A DNA stretch of 64,000 nt. Origin: JBGQMW01 sp963769845 (lineage in GTDB: Archaea > Thermoproteota > Bathyarchaeia > Bathyarchaeales > Bathycorpusculaceae). Below the pieces are notes generated by a model that was not told where the DNA came from, searched no databases, and saw only the letters and a list, made by a program, of their open reading frames with translations. The position numbers and the translations under genes are program-made. The DNA is taken from contig CAVYNL010000016.1 in the NCBI GenBank assembly GCA_963769845.1, positions 1 to 64,000 of the forward strand. Direction: 5' to 3'. Positions 16,325 to 25,614 of the stretch are shown here, in pieces (the stretch's first letter is position 1; each line of letters opens with the position of its first letter).

Positions 16325-17431
16325 ATGTCAACAAACGAAATCTTGAATGAAGTCCTCCTAGCCATTTTGATTATGCTATGTGTCGCCATACCATTTGTCA
16401 ATGCAGAAAACATCCCAGTGGACTGGACAAGTCCGACAAAAACCTCTCTGCACTCTATCTTCATGCTTAGCCAGATCGACGGCTGGGCAGTAGGAGATGA
16501 CGGAGTGATAATTCATTGGAATGGAACTGATTGGAGCAATGTGACCAGCCCAGTAACAAACCGCCTCAATTCAGTGTCCATGATCAGTGCTGATGACGGA
16601 TGGGCAGTAGGCTATGATGGAACGATACTACATTGGAATGGCACGAGTTGGAGCAATATGACATTCCCCGGAGTTCCTCTCGCTTCATTGTCTATGATCA
16701 ACACCAACGACGGATGGGCAGTGGGGGGAGGAACCATTCTTCGTTGGAGTGGGGTAACATGGAATGCCGTAGGAGGCCCTTCAGATATGAAGTCATTATG
16801 GTCGGTGTCTATGGCAAGTACTGACAACGCATGGGCGGTCGGTGAGGGTGGAACAATCATTTACTGGGATGGAACAAAATGGAGCAAAGTGGCAAGTCCA
16901 ACAGAGAATGATCTCATGTCAGTCTGTATGGTCAATGCAACTGACGGGTGGGCAGTAGGCAAGGATTCTATGATTCACTGGAACGGGGGTTTCTGGGACA
17001 ACGCAACAATTCCCACCAACTTGGATCTTACTTCAGTATACATGATCAATAGTAATGACGGTTGGGCAGTAAGCAAATCTTGGACCACTCTACACTGGGA
17101 CGGAACCAAGTGGAATATGGTGATAGGCCCAACGATTTACTATAATCTCTGGTCGGTCTTTATGATTGACTCCAATGATGGATGGGCGGTAGGTGAAAAT
17201 GGGACTATGGTCCGATGGAACGGAACGCAATGGATACCTGAAAATCTATCACTTCTCATGCCGCCCTCATTGATGGTGGGAACACTTCTGGCGGTTACAG
17301 TCTACCAAAGAAAAAAAAGCGCGCTAAGAGCAGCACTAACTCCCCGAAATTCTTTTGACGACACGACTGCAACAAATTGTGATATCGAGCAGTTTAGCGC
17401 GCGCGCAGTTGGAAATGGGAGTGTGAATTAA
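16325..17431 (+). CDS. Secreted GWAVG-repeat beta-propeller, membrane-anchored
   Basis: About 368 residues. Signal peptide with core LLAILIMLCVAIPFVNA, then eight or so repeats of about 35-40 residues, each carrying DGWAVG, G(T/M)I.HWNGT and SVSMI-type strands, as in Ycf48/BNR-like propellers. A hydrophobic anchor (SLMVGTLLAVTVYQRKKS) follows. Such an end plus basic stop-transfer is typical of archaeal C-terminal sorting or anchor signals. Beyond it a 40-residue tail is encoded across two GC motifs (17319-17324 and 17397-17406), giving FSARAVG. This tail looks like run-on after loss of the original stop. ATG 16325 is preferred because it places the signal peptide at the N-terminus. Confidence 0.85.
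   Translation: MSTNEILNEVLLAILIMLCVAIPFVNAENIPVDWTSPTKTSLHSIFMLSQIDGWAVGDDGVIIHWNGTDWSNVTSPVTNRLNSVSMISADDGWAVGYDGTILHWNGTSWSNMTFPGVPLASLSMINTNDGWAVGGGTILRWSGVTWNAVGGPSDMKSLWSVSMASTDNAWAVGEGGTIIYWDGTKWSKVASPTENDLMSVCMVNATDGWAVGKDSMIHWNGGFWDNATIPTNLDLTSVYMINSNDGWAVSKSWTTLHWDGTKWNMVIGPTIYYNLWSVFMIDSNDGWAVGENGTMVRWNGTQWIPENLSLLMPPSLMVGTLLAVTVYQRKKSALRAALTPRNSFDDTTATNCDIEQFSARAVGNGSVN
17397..17406. repeat. GC motif inside the propeller tail
   Basis: TTTAGCGCGCGCGCAG lies in the last 12 codons of the propeller gene and encodes the SAR of its tail. Confidence 0.8.
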
Positions 17432-17719
17432 TTGTCAGAGGAGTTCGAGAGGCTTATTAGACCTATAAGGAATGCCGCTGCCCCAGGAACGTTGGCAGCG
17501 TTGAATCTGGCCGTGCTCAAGATAGGAGGCGAGTTTTCTCAACCACTAAGGTACAGTATAGTGCTCGGTGCCATAATGTTTCTGCTGTCAGCGTTCTGCA
17601 TCTTCTTCTACAGCATATACCCGACGAGAAAGACACTCTGGACCGGCGCTGCCACAACTTTCCTCCTCGGACTCCTCCTGCTGGTTTCTTCAGCCGTAGC
17701 CCTACTATTCACCATCTAG
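17432..17719 (+). CDS. Membrane protein with LIRPIRNA motif, full-length paralog
   Basis: 95 residues from TTG 17432, which directly follows the propeller stop codon, suggesting translational coupling. EEFERLIRPIRNAAAPGTLA is followed by helices around YSIVLGAIMFLLSAFCIFF and TTFLLGLLLLVSSAVALLF. It is a paralog of the shorter gene at 22873, which stops after the equivalent of CIFF. Family not recognised. Confidence 0.75.
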   Translation: MSEEFERLIRPIRNAAAPGTLAALNLAVLKIGGEFSQPLRYSIVLGAIMFLLSAFCIFFYSIYPTRKTLWTGAATTFLLGLLLLVSSAVALLFTI

Positions 17720-18043
17720 GGCGCGCACTCAACGCTGGAGGAGTACGCGCTCTCCTCTGATATTCTTACAAGAACACTGCATTGGAAACTTCAGCGGCCC
17801 ACTGGATTTGGAACAGAATCTGGTCTAATTCTGAAAAACCCGTTAATAGTCTAGGGTCGTTGGACGGCTTGGAGGCTGAGAACAAGTCGGCAACACCCTA
17901 TTCTTCAAAAAGACGGCTCGCAAGGGCCCAGAAAAGTTGAACATCATTTTCGCATTCCTCTCTCCTTTCTCCCTTCAACTGTTCTGAGCCTAAGCGAGAG
18001 CCAGTGAAGAATAGACAAGACAGTTAACTCGCGCTTAAGGCTG
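17720..18043. other. Intergenic region
   Basis: Starts with a GCGCGC motif (17721-17726) right after the stop, in the context GGGCGCGCACTC. A very similar GAGGCGCGCACTC follows the NmrA-like gene at 22694. No gene seen. Confidence 0.5.
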
Positions 18044-18187
18044 GTGACAATCGAATTGAATGATCCAAAAACGCGGAAGAAGCCCGTATCACGGTCTGGA
18101 AAAACACTGAAGACCGAAGCAGCTGTCCTTGGATTGGTACTTATTGTTCTAGCATCGCTGTTGGCCATGATGTATTCATCGCAGTAG
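18044..18187 (+). CDS. Small tail-anchored membrane protein (47 aa)
   Basis: GTG start at 18044. A basic N-terminal half (DPKTRKKPVSRSGKTLKTEA) is followed by one transmembrane helix (AVLGLVLIVLASLLAMMY) and a short end. The split between a basic soluble part and a clean hydrophobic helix is what supports a real gene. SD is weak (AAGG close to the start). Unknown function. Confidence 0.45.
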   Translation: MTIELNDPKTRKKPVSRSGKTLKTEAAVLGLVLIVLASLLAMMYSSQ

Positions 18188-18231
18188 CGCACGCGTCACA
18201 AACTCTTTCTATTCTTCTTTGTTGAAACGCG

Positions 18232-20777
18232 TTAGCGCGGGATCACGTCTAGCCTCTCGATGTTGGACTCGTTGCCGAGCTTCCTATACAGTTTTCTTGC
18301 CTCTTCAATCTGTGTCCTTGCCTCAGCGAATTTCTCCTGCTTTCTGAGAGCCCAAGCATAATCAGTCCTGGCCATCGCTTGATGCAACATCGAACCCATC
18401 GCTCCTTTCATCAGTTCCAAGCACTCTTCAAAGTGAACATTCGCTTCAGTCCACTGACCGTTTGCTGCAAATAGGACGGCTTCTGTGCGAACGCCGACGG
18501 CTTTTATCAGTTTACTCGACATACGGCTCGAATCGGCGATAGACTTGAAGAATTTCTCCCTAAACGCCTCCACTCGCTTTGAATCTCCGAGCTTCGCGTA
18601 ACCCCTCGCCAGGTTCGCGTAGATCGCGCTCTGAATATAGTACGAATCCGTCTTCTCCGCGTACTCAAGTCCCTCAAGCGAGTCATCTAGCATTTCTGCC
18701 ACCTCCCACAGAGACTCGTGTAGCAAACCAGAGTAGAGTCTGGCCCAGCCATCCTGTTATACTCGCCGATCTTTTCCCCAACCTTGACCACTTTGGCAAA
18801 GCTCTCAAGAGCCTCGTTATTGGAACCATGCGTAAACTGAGCGTTCCCCAGCCAGAAATACGTCTCAGCCTGTCTGCGCGAATTCCCCATTTTTTCGTAG
18901 AGTTCGACCGCGCGCCGTAGCAACCTGGCGGCTTCTTGTCCCTGCCCGTCCGTCACGTAAAGAGCCCCAAGCTCCAGCAACGCATCCGCAACATCAGGAG
19001 TAGAGTTGCCTTCCTCAAAAATCTGCAGGCAACCCTCCAATTCCTTCAAGGCACCTGAAAACGGAAGGTTACCTCTGAACGAATTGGTTTTTGCCCTGCA
19101 CATCTGAACCCGTGCGTACTCCAGCCTGTCAATACCAGAGTCTTTCTCAGCCCTGTCCGCCAGTCCGAGCGCGCGCGGGAAGTCTCCCCTGTTGAAAGAA
19201 GCTGTCATAGCCTTCCTAAGAGCCCTGAGCCTCGTTCCACCCGACTCCGAGATCTTGCTTAGACGGTCAAACGTATTTGCAGCTTCCTCGAAGCCGCCCA
19301 TAGCCGCAAAGGCATCTCCAAGCCCTTCCGAAGCCACGAGCCTCTCAGCAGCGTACCTCGGATCCTCCGAAACGGTTTTCAGGACACAATCAAAATGTTT
19401 GACAGCCTCGGTGTTACTGAACCTCTTGAGAGCATCCTCGCCCGCCGCGATACTGTAACGTACCGCTTTCTCCTTGTTTCCGGCCTGGACGTAGTGAAAC
19501 GCCAAGTCATTGACCGGTAGCTCCGAGGCTTCCTTCGCGAAACCCTCAAGTTTCTCCGCGATCCTCTCGTGATATTCACGCCTCAATGGAGAAGACATTT
19601 CGTCATAGAGGACTTCTCGAAACTTACCGTGACCAAACTTGTACACGTCCTCAATAGGATGAATCAGAAGAGTCGAACGCGCGATCACGTTCAAAGTCTC
19701 CAGGACAGTCAGCACGTCTTGAGAGAAAACCGCTCCGACCAGCGCTGGATCAAACCGTTCTCCGATCGTCGACCCCAGATCAAGGATTCTCCTTTGAACT
19801 GCGTTCAACCGGTTGAGACGATACAATATAACGTCCTTCACTTTCGTCGGAATGTCTAATTCCTTCGCGGTAAGACACCACGTGCCATCCTTGCACAACA
19901 GACTCCCGGACTCAATCAACATCCTGACAGATTCAACCGCGAAAAGGGGATTCCCTTGACTGTCTCTCGAGAGTCTCTCAACAAACGCCGGATCGATCGG
20001 CCCGTTGACCATCAGCTCCGCGAGCCTTACGACCTCGGGTTTCTGCAAGTTGGGGATCCTGACCTCGACATACAGGTCTTCACGTCTCATCAACTGTAGA
20101 GTCTCTGCCAAAGGATTTGGGCGCCCCTCAGAATCCTGGCTCATCTCCTCGAGTCGTACGGTGGCGATAACGAAGACCTTCGACGAACTGATGCCCCGTG
20201 ACACGTAATGAAGCAACGCGAGAGAGGCCGAATCAGCCCAATGAACGTCCTCTAGGAACAGAACCAAGGGTTTCTCTACCGAAATCGAAAGCAGCGCGTT
20301 CAACACGGCGGCATACGTCATGTCCTTCCTGATCTCGGCACTCAGCATCGGCTGCTTGCCCGGTTTGCCATGCTGCGAACCCTTGAGCCATCCAGCGATC
20401 CCAATGGATTCGACCTCGACAACTTGATCTCCCTTTAACCAGCCAACTATTCCAGGATCCTTAACAGACTTCTCGGCACGTTGAACATGACCAGACGACT
20501 GGAGCATATTGAAAGCTTCAATGAACGGAAAGTATGGGGTCGCAGTCTTGCTGATGCAAAAACCAGTCATCACGGTGACAGCCTTTCGTCTCGTCGTCTT
20601 CAAAAACTCCTTCACGAACCTGGTCTTTCCCGACCCAGCTTCACCGAACACAAATACCGTGGCACCTCTCCCCGAACACACGGAGTCCAACAACCTTTCT
20701 AGCTGCAGAAATTCGGCCTCTCTGCCCACAAACGCGGGTTCCGCGAGAATCGGAGGCTTCAAATGACTTTCGGCCAT
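18232..20777 (-). CDS. Large AAA/NACHT-type ATPase with TPR repeats, frameshifted
   Basis: Signal-transducing ATPase like the MalT/GutR or adenylate-cyclase-type regulators. PAFVGREAEFLQLERLL is followed by Walker A GEAGSGKT near residue 46 and Walker B LVLFLEDVHWAD near 170; later come about ten TPR-like helical pairs. The first frame runs 20777-18687; the second, 18726-18232, continues TPR units. In the first frame the sequence ends MAGPDSTLVCY, whereas the alternate frame reads ARLYSGLLHESL, so one base is out of register near 18745-18760. A single gene with an indel is the best reading. It may share a promoter with the gene upstream (20798). Confidence 0.82.
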
Positions 20778-20797
20778 GCCGCGCCCTCATTCCAATA

Positions 20798-21601
20798 TTA
20801 GCGCGCGCGACTACTCCTTTGAGCTTGAAAATTCGAAGCTTCGTGAAGCATTTCTAAACACTTCTTTCCCTTCTGAGTAAGCTTGAACTTCACGCATATC
20901 TCTCCTGGACCCCACACCTCCGCAAGTAACCCTTTCCGCACTAGAGTCTCAACATTTTTCCTCGAGACACGGAAGATCCCTTGAAGTTCGGCGAAAGGTT
21001 TCGGCTGTTCCAGTAAAGCTTCAAAAAGATGCAGTTTCTCGGGTTCTGAAACCAGACTGTGCCTGTCACTGGAAGACCTGCCAAAAGGTCCAGGGAAGAT
21101 CAGTTTCTTTCTAGCAGTTGGCCTACCATTTACGGCATGAACACTTGAGAGCACTGACGCCAAGTTCGCTTCTGATGTGTGTTGATGTAGAGTGCGTTCC
21201 ATGCCATCTCTTTCTTTGTTGGAGAAATAGGCTATGCTTCTAGCCGAGGATCCTTCTGCTTCTTTGAATCCTGAGTAGAACCTCATGCGGACATTCCCGT
21301 CCGCTGAGCTTGGTACGAGTGCTTTGTTCAGATTAGTCGTATGCTGTAGCGAGCTTGTGAAGAGCGGACTGTTTGGGGTAATATACATAGACTTATCTCT
21401 TTGTCTGAGCTTGCCTCTCAAACGCGAAACGTATCTGAAGGCGGCTTGTGGATTGACCACAATCTGACCAGATTTGACCTTCTCTCTGAGATGATACTTC
21501 GAGTGTATACTTGAGATGCCACGCGCGCATATGGTAACCTCGCGTAGGTTGCAGGTGTCTGACAGGAATTTCAAGAGATCTGAATGATTCAACTTTGGCA
21601 T
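20798..21601 (-). CDS. Winged-helix domain protein upstream of the TPR regulator
   Basis: 267 residues. The C-terminal 90 residues form a winged helix: EPEKLHLFEALLEQPKPFAE, VSRKNVETLVRKGLLAEVWG, then FKLTQKGKKCLEML. The N-terminal part is basic and Ser-rich without recognised domain. 20 bp separates it from the ATPase/TPR gene, so they probably form an operon and act together as a regulator pair. Its last codons and stop (SSRAR-stop) are provided by the GC motif at 20801-20809. Confidence 0.72.
   Translation of the reverse strand: MPKLNHSDLLKFLSDTCNLREVTICARGISSIHSKYHLREKVKSGQIVVNPQAAFRYVSRLRGKLRQRDKSMYITPNSPLFTSSLQHTTNLNKALVPSSADGNVRMRFYSGFKEAEGSSARSIAYFSNKERDGMERTLHQHTSEANLASVLSSVHAVNGRPTARKKLIFPGPFGRSSSDRHSLVSEPEKLHLFEALLEQPKPFAELQGIFRVSRKNVETLVRKGLLAEVWGPGEICVKFKLTQKGKKCLEMLHEASNFQAQRSSRAR
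20801..20809. repeat. GC motif forming the 3' end of a gene
   Basis: ATTAGCGCGCGCG: on the minus strand the run reads CGC GCG CGC TAA, giving the last residues and the stop codon of the winged-helix gene. Confidence 0.85.
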
Positions 21602-21691
21602 TCAGCTCATTCAAAATTACCGCGTTCTGACATATAAACGTTAGATTTAAGAACGCTAAGCCACACCAAATATCACAGCAAGTCTCCGCTT

Positions 21692-21699
21692 GCGCGCGC
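21692..21699. repeat. GC-alternating motif copy
   Basis: GCGCGCGC followed by TAATGA in the divergent gap between the winged-helix gene and the NmrA-like gene. Confidence 0.8.
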
Positions 21700-21787
21700 T
21701 AATGAACGGGCAACCTGGCTTTGTCTTTCGCTAGTTATAGCAAACGCTTTAAGCATGAATGGATAAGAGTTAAACGGAGACTTGAAC

Positions 21788-22693
21788 ATGGCAGTGTCAA
21801 CCAGTGGAAGATCAAAATCATCTGCAAACAGGATTCTCATAGTCGGGGCTACTGGCGAACTCGGGGGAGCGATCGCCAGGATGCTTCTTGCACAGAAGAG
21901 ACACGTGCGTTGTTTGGTGAGGCAGCAGTCAAAATATCAGCCTCTGGTGGAGGCTGGAGCGGAGATCGTGATGGGCGACTTGAAGGATCGGAAGTCTCTT
22001 GACCCTGCCTGTGCCGGAGTCGAAACAATCATTACAACCGCGAACTCGGCTAGGCGTGGTGGTCAGGACAATACGAAGACCGTGGATCTTGAGGGAAACC
22101 GCAATCTGATTGACGCTGCCAAAAATGCGGGAGTCAAACAGTTCATATTCGTTTCAGCCAACACCGCCGATGCGGACAGTCCTGTCCCGTTTCTGCAAGC
22201 CAAAGGAAAGACTGAAGAACACCTTCGCGAAAGCGGGATGAAACATACCATAATTGCCCCTGACGCGTACATGGAATTCTGGGTTGCGAATGTCGTGGGA
22301 TTACCAGCGTTGAATGGGCAACCTGTGACTATTGTGGGTGGGGGTCAGCGAAAACATTCCTTTGTTTCAGCCGCAGACGTTGCAAAGATAGCCCTCGCCT
22401 CCATCAACAATCCCAAGGCGATGAATCAGCGACTACTAATCGGTGGTCCCCAGCCCGTTTCATTCCTGGACATCGTGGCCGCTTATGAGCGTGCTCTGAG
22501 CCGCAAGATCACGGTTCACCATGTAGCCCCAGGTCAACCAGTGCCTGGTTTCAGTGAAGAACTGCGGGCGTTGATGACCTCCTTTGATATGTATGATTCG
22601 CCCATAGACATGACCGAGATCACCCATACCTATGGCGTTAGACTCACTTCAGTAGAGGATTTCGCGAGGAACATGATCGCAGGTCCCAAATGA
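21788..22693 (+). CDS. NmrA-like atypical SDR (NAD(P)-binding) protein
   Basis: About 301 residues. The glycine-rich nucleotide site is ILIVGATGELGGAIARMLL near residue 17. Subsequent features match NmrA/HSCARG or quinone-reductase-like atypical SDRs: GDLKDRKSL, VKQFIFVSAN and an S/T-rich region replacing the usual YxxxK catalytic motif. It may bind NADP as a redox sensor or reduce small substrates. ATG 21788 follows GGAGA by a suitable distance; the TTG at 21782 is too close. Flanked by GC motifs on both sides. Confidence 0.88.
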   Translation: MAVSTSGRSKSSANRILIVGATGELGGAIARMLLAQKRHVRCLVRQQSKYQPLVEAGAEIVMGDLKDRKSLDPACAGVETIITTANSARRGGQDNTKTVDLEGNRNLIDAAKNAGVKQFIFVSANTADADSPVPFLQAKGKTEEHLRESGMKHTIIAPDAYMEFWVANVVGLPALNGQPVTIVGGGQRKHSFVSAADVAKIALASINNPKAMNQRLLIGGPQPVSFLDIVAAYERALSRKITVHHVAPGQPVPGFSEELRALMTSFDMYDSPIDMTEITHTYGVRLTSVEDFARNMIAGPK

Positions 22694-22696
22694 GAG

Positions 22697-22727
22697 GCGC
22701 GCACTCTTTCCCCGAAACTTCGCGCGC
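22697..22727. repeat. Two GC motifs 18 bp apart
   Basis: GCGCGC at 22697-22702 and CGCGCGC at 22721-22727, separated by ACTCTTTCCCCGAAACTT, just after the NmrA-like stop codon. Confidence 0.75.
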
Positions 22728-22872
22728 AAAACTAGGCTAACGTCTTGGTCATTGTTGGGCAAGTCTTAACCACAAGACCTCAAAACGCACAGGTTTTTAT
22801 TCTGAAGCTTTGAGTTTAATTGGACGCGCTCGTTATGCTTGGGCAGTCATAATTGCAGGGTCGTGTTACGAG

Positions 22873-23052
22873 ATGACGGAAGAGTTTGAAAAGTTGATCA
22901 GACCCATTAGAAACGCTTCTGCGCCGGGAACTCTAGCGGCCTTATGTCTGGCGGCACTGAAAGTCGGTGGGGATTTCCCATACGCCCTGAAACTAGGCCT
23001 CGTGACGGGGGCCATCATGTTTCTATTGTCAGCATTCTTCATATTCTTCTAG
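22873..23052 (+). CDS. Truncated paralog of the LIRPIRNA membrane protein
   Basis: 59 residues from ATG 22873. TEEFEKLIRPIRNASAPGTL and TGAIMFLLSAFFIFF align closely with the protein at 17432-17719. The reading frame ends after FIFF, about 36 residues before the end of the full-length paralog, so the second membrane hairpin is missing. The stop codon TAG overlaps the GC motif 23052-23060, so the truncation point coincides exactly with the motif. Possibly a nonfunctional remnant. Confidence 0.72.
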   Translation: MTEEFEKLIRPIRNASAPGTLAALCLAALKVGGDFPYALKLGLVTGAIMFLLSAFFIFF

Positions 23053-23060
23053 CGCGCGCG
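23052..23060. repeat. GC motif at a gene truncation point
   Basis: CTAGCGCGCGCGAGG; the TAG is the stop codon of the truncated paralog. Confidence 0.85.
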
Positions 23061-23064
23061 AGGA

Positions 23065-24744
23065 CTAGGTTTCTGCTTTTCTCAATAGTTCTTCAGCGTT
23101 CTTGACTGAGATACGGTAAAAGATCAGGGTTGTGACGGCAGCGATTATTGAACTCAACACAACAGCTACATAGAGGTCCATAAAAGGTTGAGCCAGACCT
23201 GGGACAAAAGATGAAAGCAGATACGGCGCGAAAGGAACCAGTATTGCTATTGCCACGAGGAAACATAAAATCAGGTTGATGAAGCTCTGCAAAGTTCGGA
23301 TCATCCTCGGTCGAGGAACTTCAGTAAAGTCGGCTCCCTTTATGCCGTTCGACAATGAAATAGATCCCAATGTGAACACCAAAAAGACCGATTCAAGCAG
23401 CGCCACAAACACGGTTCTTAGGGAAGGGTGAAAAGCTACGAATCCGACGGTGCCTGTGACAACCAAGATTGCGAGTGAGAAGAAGACTGTGAAAAAGTAC
23501 TTGCTCTTCACCAGACTCTTGGGGAAAATCGGAGATGAGTAGATACGCCAGATTGTCATTCCTTCTTCACCTATCATGAACGTACCCAGCATGGTCGCCA
23601 TAGCAGCGCTCGGAAAGAGGAAAACTAGGGCAACTAAAAACAATGATGCTTCGGTCGGAACTGGTCTCCCCATTTGGCCTAGACCCTGCATGATTGGCGC
23701 CAGGATGAGGACTATTGGTAGTATGAAAACAACCATCAACTCTCGACGACGTGAAAACGCCTTCAGATCCTTTCTGATCAGCGCCCCTTCTGTCGTAGAA
23801 AAACCTAGTCTGCCGAGTAGACCGGTTTTGGGTGCGTAAACGCCTCGTGATACCGTGATAGCAGGAGGCTCGTAAAGTCCGTACCTTCCGTTGAGCGAAG
23901 TGGCAAGGTAGAACAATGCAGCTATGAATCCTAGTGAAAGGATCACGAATGCGATGCCCTGCAATATTAACCCATTCAGGAAAGAGTACAGCGTCATACC
24001 CAACCACACAAAAGGTATGAACCAAATCGTGCTCTGCGCTGATGCAATCGTCTGTACCAGATAGATTCCCCCTGTGCCCGAAACCACGTAGAAATATACG
24101 ATATAGAACACCAGGAAAAACAGCAGAGAACCCACGAATCTCACCCAAATCGCGGCTCGACCAGAGGACTTGTAGATTGCGCCTATGAATCTGACCTGCA
24201 GGACTCTGAAAACCTCAGTCACTGCACTGGCCATGAAAGCAGCGGCGCATACGGCGAGGACCGTTGCTGCGGCAGCGACGACTTGGCCAGTGAACATGGA
24301 AAACAGGATTATGGCCGGTGCGATGAACACTATTGAGACAAGCGGAAAACCGAAAAGATTGGCCAGAATGGATGCAAGAGTGTGCTCCCCCCAAGTGATG
24401 GGCAGCCAATAAGGCGCCTGAGAGGAAAACTTGGCTCCGCTACGCTGAATCTGCTGCATCATAGTCAAAACTAAACTATAAATCAGCACCAGAGTTGGCA
24501 GGCCAAGAAAAAGGCTCAACATCCCTTGGTTAGCCAGAGCGGCAAAATTCGGATCAGTCGCCGAGGCTGAAACGTAAAACATCCCCGCAAGTGCGCCGAC
24601 CACCAGACCTAGAACCAAAGCCCCTCCATAGAGCACGTAAGTGAAGACTCTGCTCTCGCGAAATCGTGTCAGTCTCCTCCCCCTGAGAAATCGACCAGAC
24701 TTCATATCTATTCGTATAAGGTGCAGTACGTTCTTCCAGTTCAT
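23065..24744 (-). CDS. ABC-2-type transporter permease
   Basis: 559 residues with about ten to twelve hydrophobic helices in two halves, including FTYVLYGGALVLGLVVGALAG near the start and a large central soluble segment with LIRKDLKAFSRRRELM, characteristic of large ABC-2 permeases. It overlaps the upstream ATPase gene by 4 bp (ATGA), so the two are translationally coupled and form an exporter. The substrate is unknown; lipid, peptide or drug are options. Confidence 0.88.
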   Translation of the reverse strand: MNWKNVLHLIRIDMKSGRFLRGRRLTRFRESRVFTYVLYGGALVLGLVVGALAGMFYVSASATDPNFAALANQGMLSLFLGLPTLVLIYSLVLTMMQQIQRSGAKFSSQAPYWLPITWGEHTLASILANLFGFPLVSIVFIAPAIILFSMFTGQVVAAAATVLAVCAAAFMASAVTEVFRVLQVRFIGAIYKSSGRAAIWVRFVGSLLFFLVFYIVYFYVVSGTGGIYLVQTIASAQSTIWFIPFVWLGMTLYSFLNGLILQGIAFVILSLGFIAALFYLATSLNGRYGLYEPPAITVSRGVYAPKTGLLGRLGFSTTEGALIRKDLKAFSRRRELMVVFILPIVLILAPIMQGLGQMGRPVPTEASLFLVALVFLFPSAAMATMLGTFMIGEEGMTIWRIYSSPIFPKSLVKSKYFFTVFFSLAILVVTGTVGFVAFHPSLRTVFVALLESVFLVFTLGSISLSNGIKGADFTEVPRPRMIRTLQSFINLILCFLVAIAILVPFAPYLLSSFVPGLAQPFMDLYVAVVLSSIIAAVTTLIFYRISVKNAEELLRKAET

Positions 24745-25523
24745 TTCAACAGTTCCTCAACAACTGGTCTTATGTCGCCAGTGCCAGTCAACTTGAGGAA
24801 GATATCCTCCAAAGCGGAATCAGGCAGCTTCGCCATTTCCCTCAACTCATCCATCGTACCTAGTGCCAAGAGCTTTCCGTGGTACATGATGCCTATGCGG
24901 TCGCAGAGCGCTTGGGCTATTTCCAATACGTGTGTAGACATCATCGTGGTCACCCCTTGAGCTTTCAGCTCATGCAGAAAGTCTTTGACAATTCGAGCTG
25001 ACCTAGGGTCTAGACCGCTCAATGGTTCATCAAGAATTAACAGCTTTGGTTTGTACATAAACGCCGAGATCAATGCGACCTTCTGTTTCATTCCCTCGGA
25101 GTAGCTGCTTATCATGTCGCCTTCCCTGCCCTCTAGCTCAAGGGCCTTCAGATATTCGTTGATTCTCGCTTTCTTTGCTTCTGTCTGCATGCCGTATACA
25201 TCGCCTATGAAATCCAAGTATTCGATTCCAGTCAGGAACTCGTAGAGACGTGGAGATTCTGGAACGTAACCGACGAGCCTTTTCACCGCAACTGGGTCCT
25301 TCTTCACATCTATCCCCAGGACACTAAGCGTGCCCGAGTCAGGCTGAACCAAACCGAGAAGCATCTTCATGGTGGTTGATTTGCCTGAGCCGTTTGGCCC
25401 CAATAGACCGAAGATTTCACCCGATCTGATGTTCAAGTCAACGTTGTCAACGGCCCAGATTTCGCCATAGCGCTTGACTATTCTCTTGATTTCGACCGCA
25501 GACGAATAGTCTGTTGCCATCAT
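24741..25523 (-). CDS. ABC transporter ATP-binding subunit
   Basis: About 260 residues. Walker A GPNGSGKS near residue 43, signature YSEGMKQKV near 138, Walker B LLILDEPLSGLDP, then MSTHVLEIAQALCDR with the switch histidine. This is the ABC-2/DrrA-like subclass. Start taken at ATG 25523; an ATG at 25550 would add nine residues. It energises the permease encoded immediately downstream. Confidence 0.92.
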   Translation of the reverse strand: MMATDYSSAVEIKRIVKRYGEIWAVDNVDLNIRSGEIFGLLGPNGSGKSTTMKMLLGLVQPDSGTLSVLGIDVKKDPVAVKRLVGYVPESPRLYEFLTGIEYLDFIGDVYGMQTEAKKARINEYLKALELEGREGDMISSYSEGMKQKVALISAFMYKPKLLILDEPLSGLDPRSARIVKDFLHELKAQGVTTMMSTHVLEIAQALCDRIGIMYHGKLLALGTMDELREMAKLPDSALEDIFLKLTGTGDIRPVVEELLK

Positions 25524-25608
25524 TAACGCACTCTCGACATTAAACAACAACCTATGTATTTGAAATCGGCTTATGTCTTTCCATTTTCTGTTTGAGGGGG
25601 CAATTTCA

Positions 25609-25614
25609 GCGCGC
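25609..25614. repeat. GCGCGC target duplication, left of IS
   Basis: A-GCGCGC immediately before the IS left end TGCCTTGTCCC. The matching right copy is at 26713-26718. Confidence 0.75.

Noticed and set aside
17944..18192. 82-codon minus-strand frame
   Set aside because: Opposite to a better small membrane-protein candidate (18044-18187); no recognisable features.
19169..19177. GC run inside the ATPase/TPR gene (also 18909, 21522, 40083)
   Set aside because: Lies in the middle of normal codons (Pro-Arg-Ala or Ser-Ala-Arg) without TTAG or CTAA arms; counted as coincidental coding sequence.
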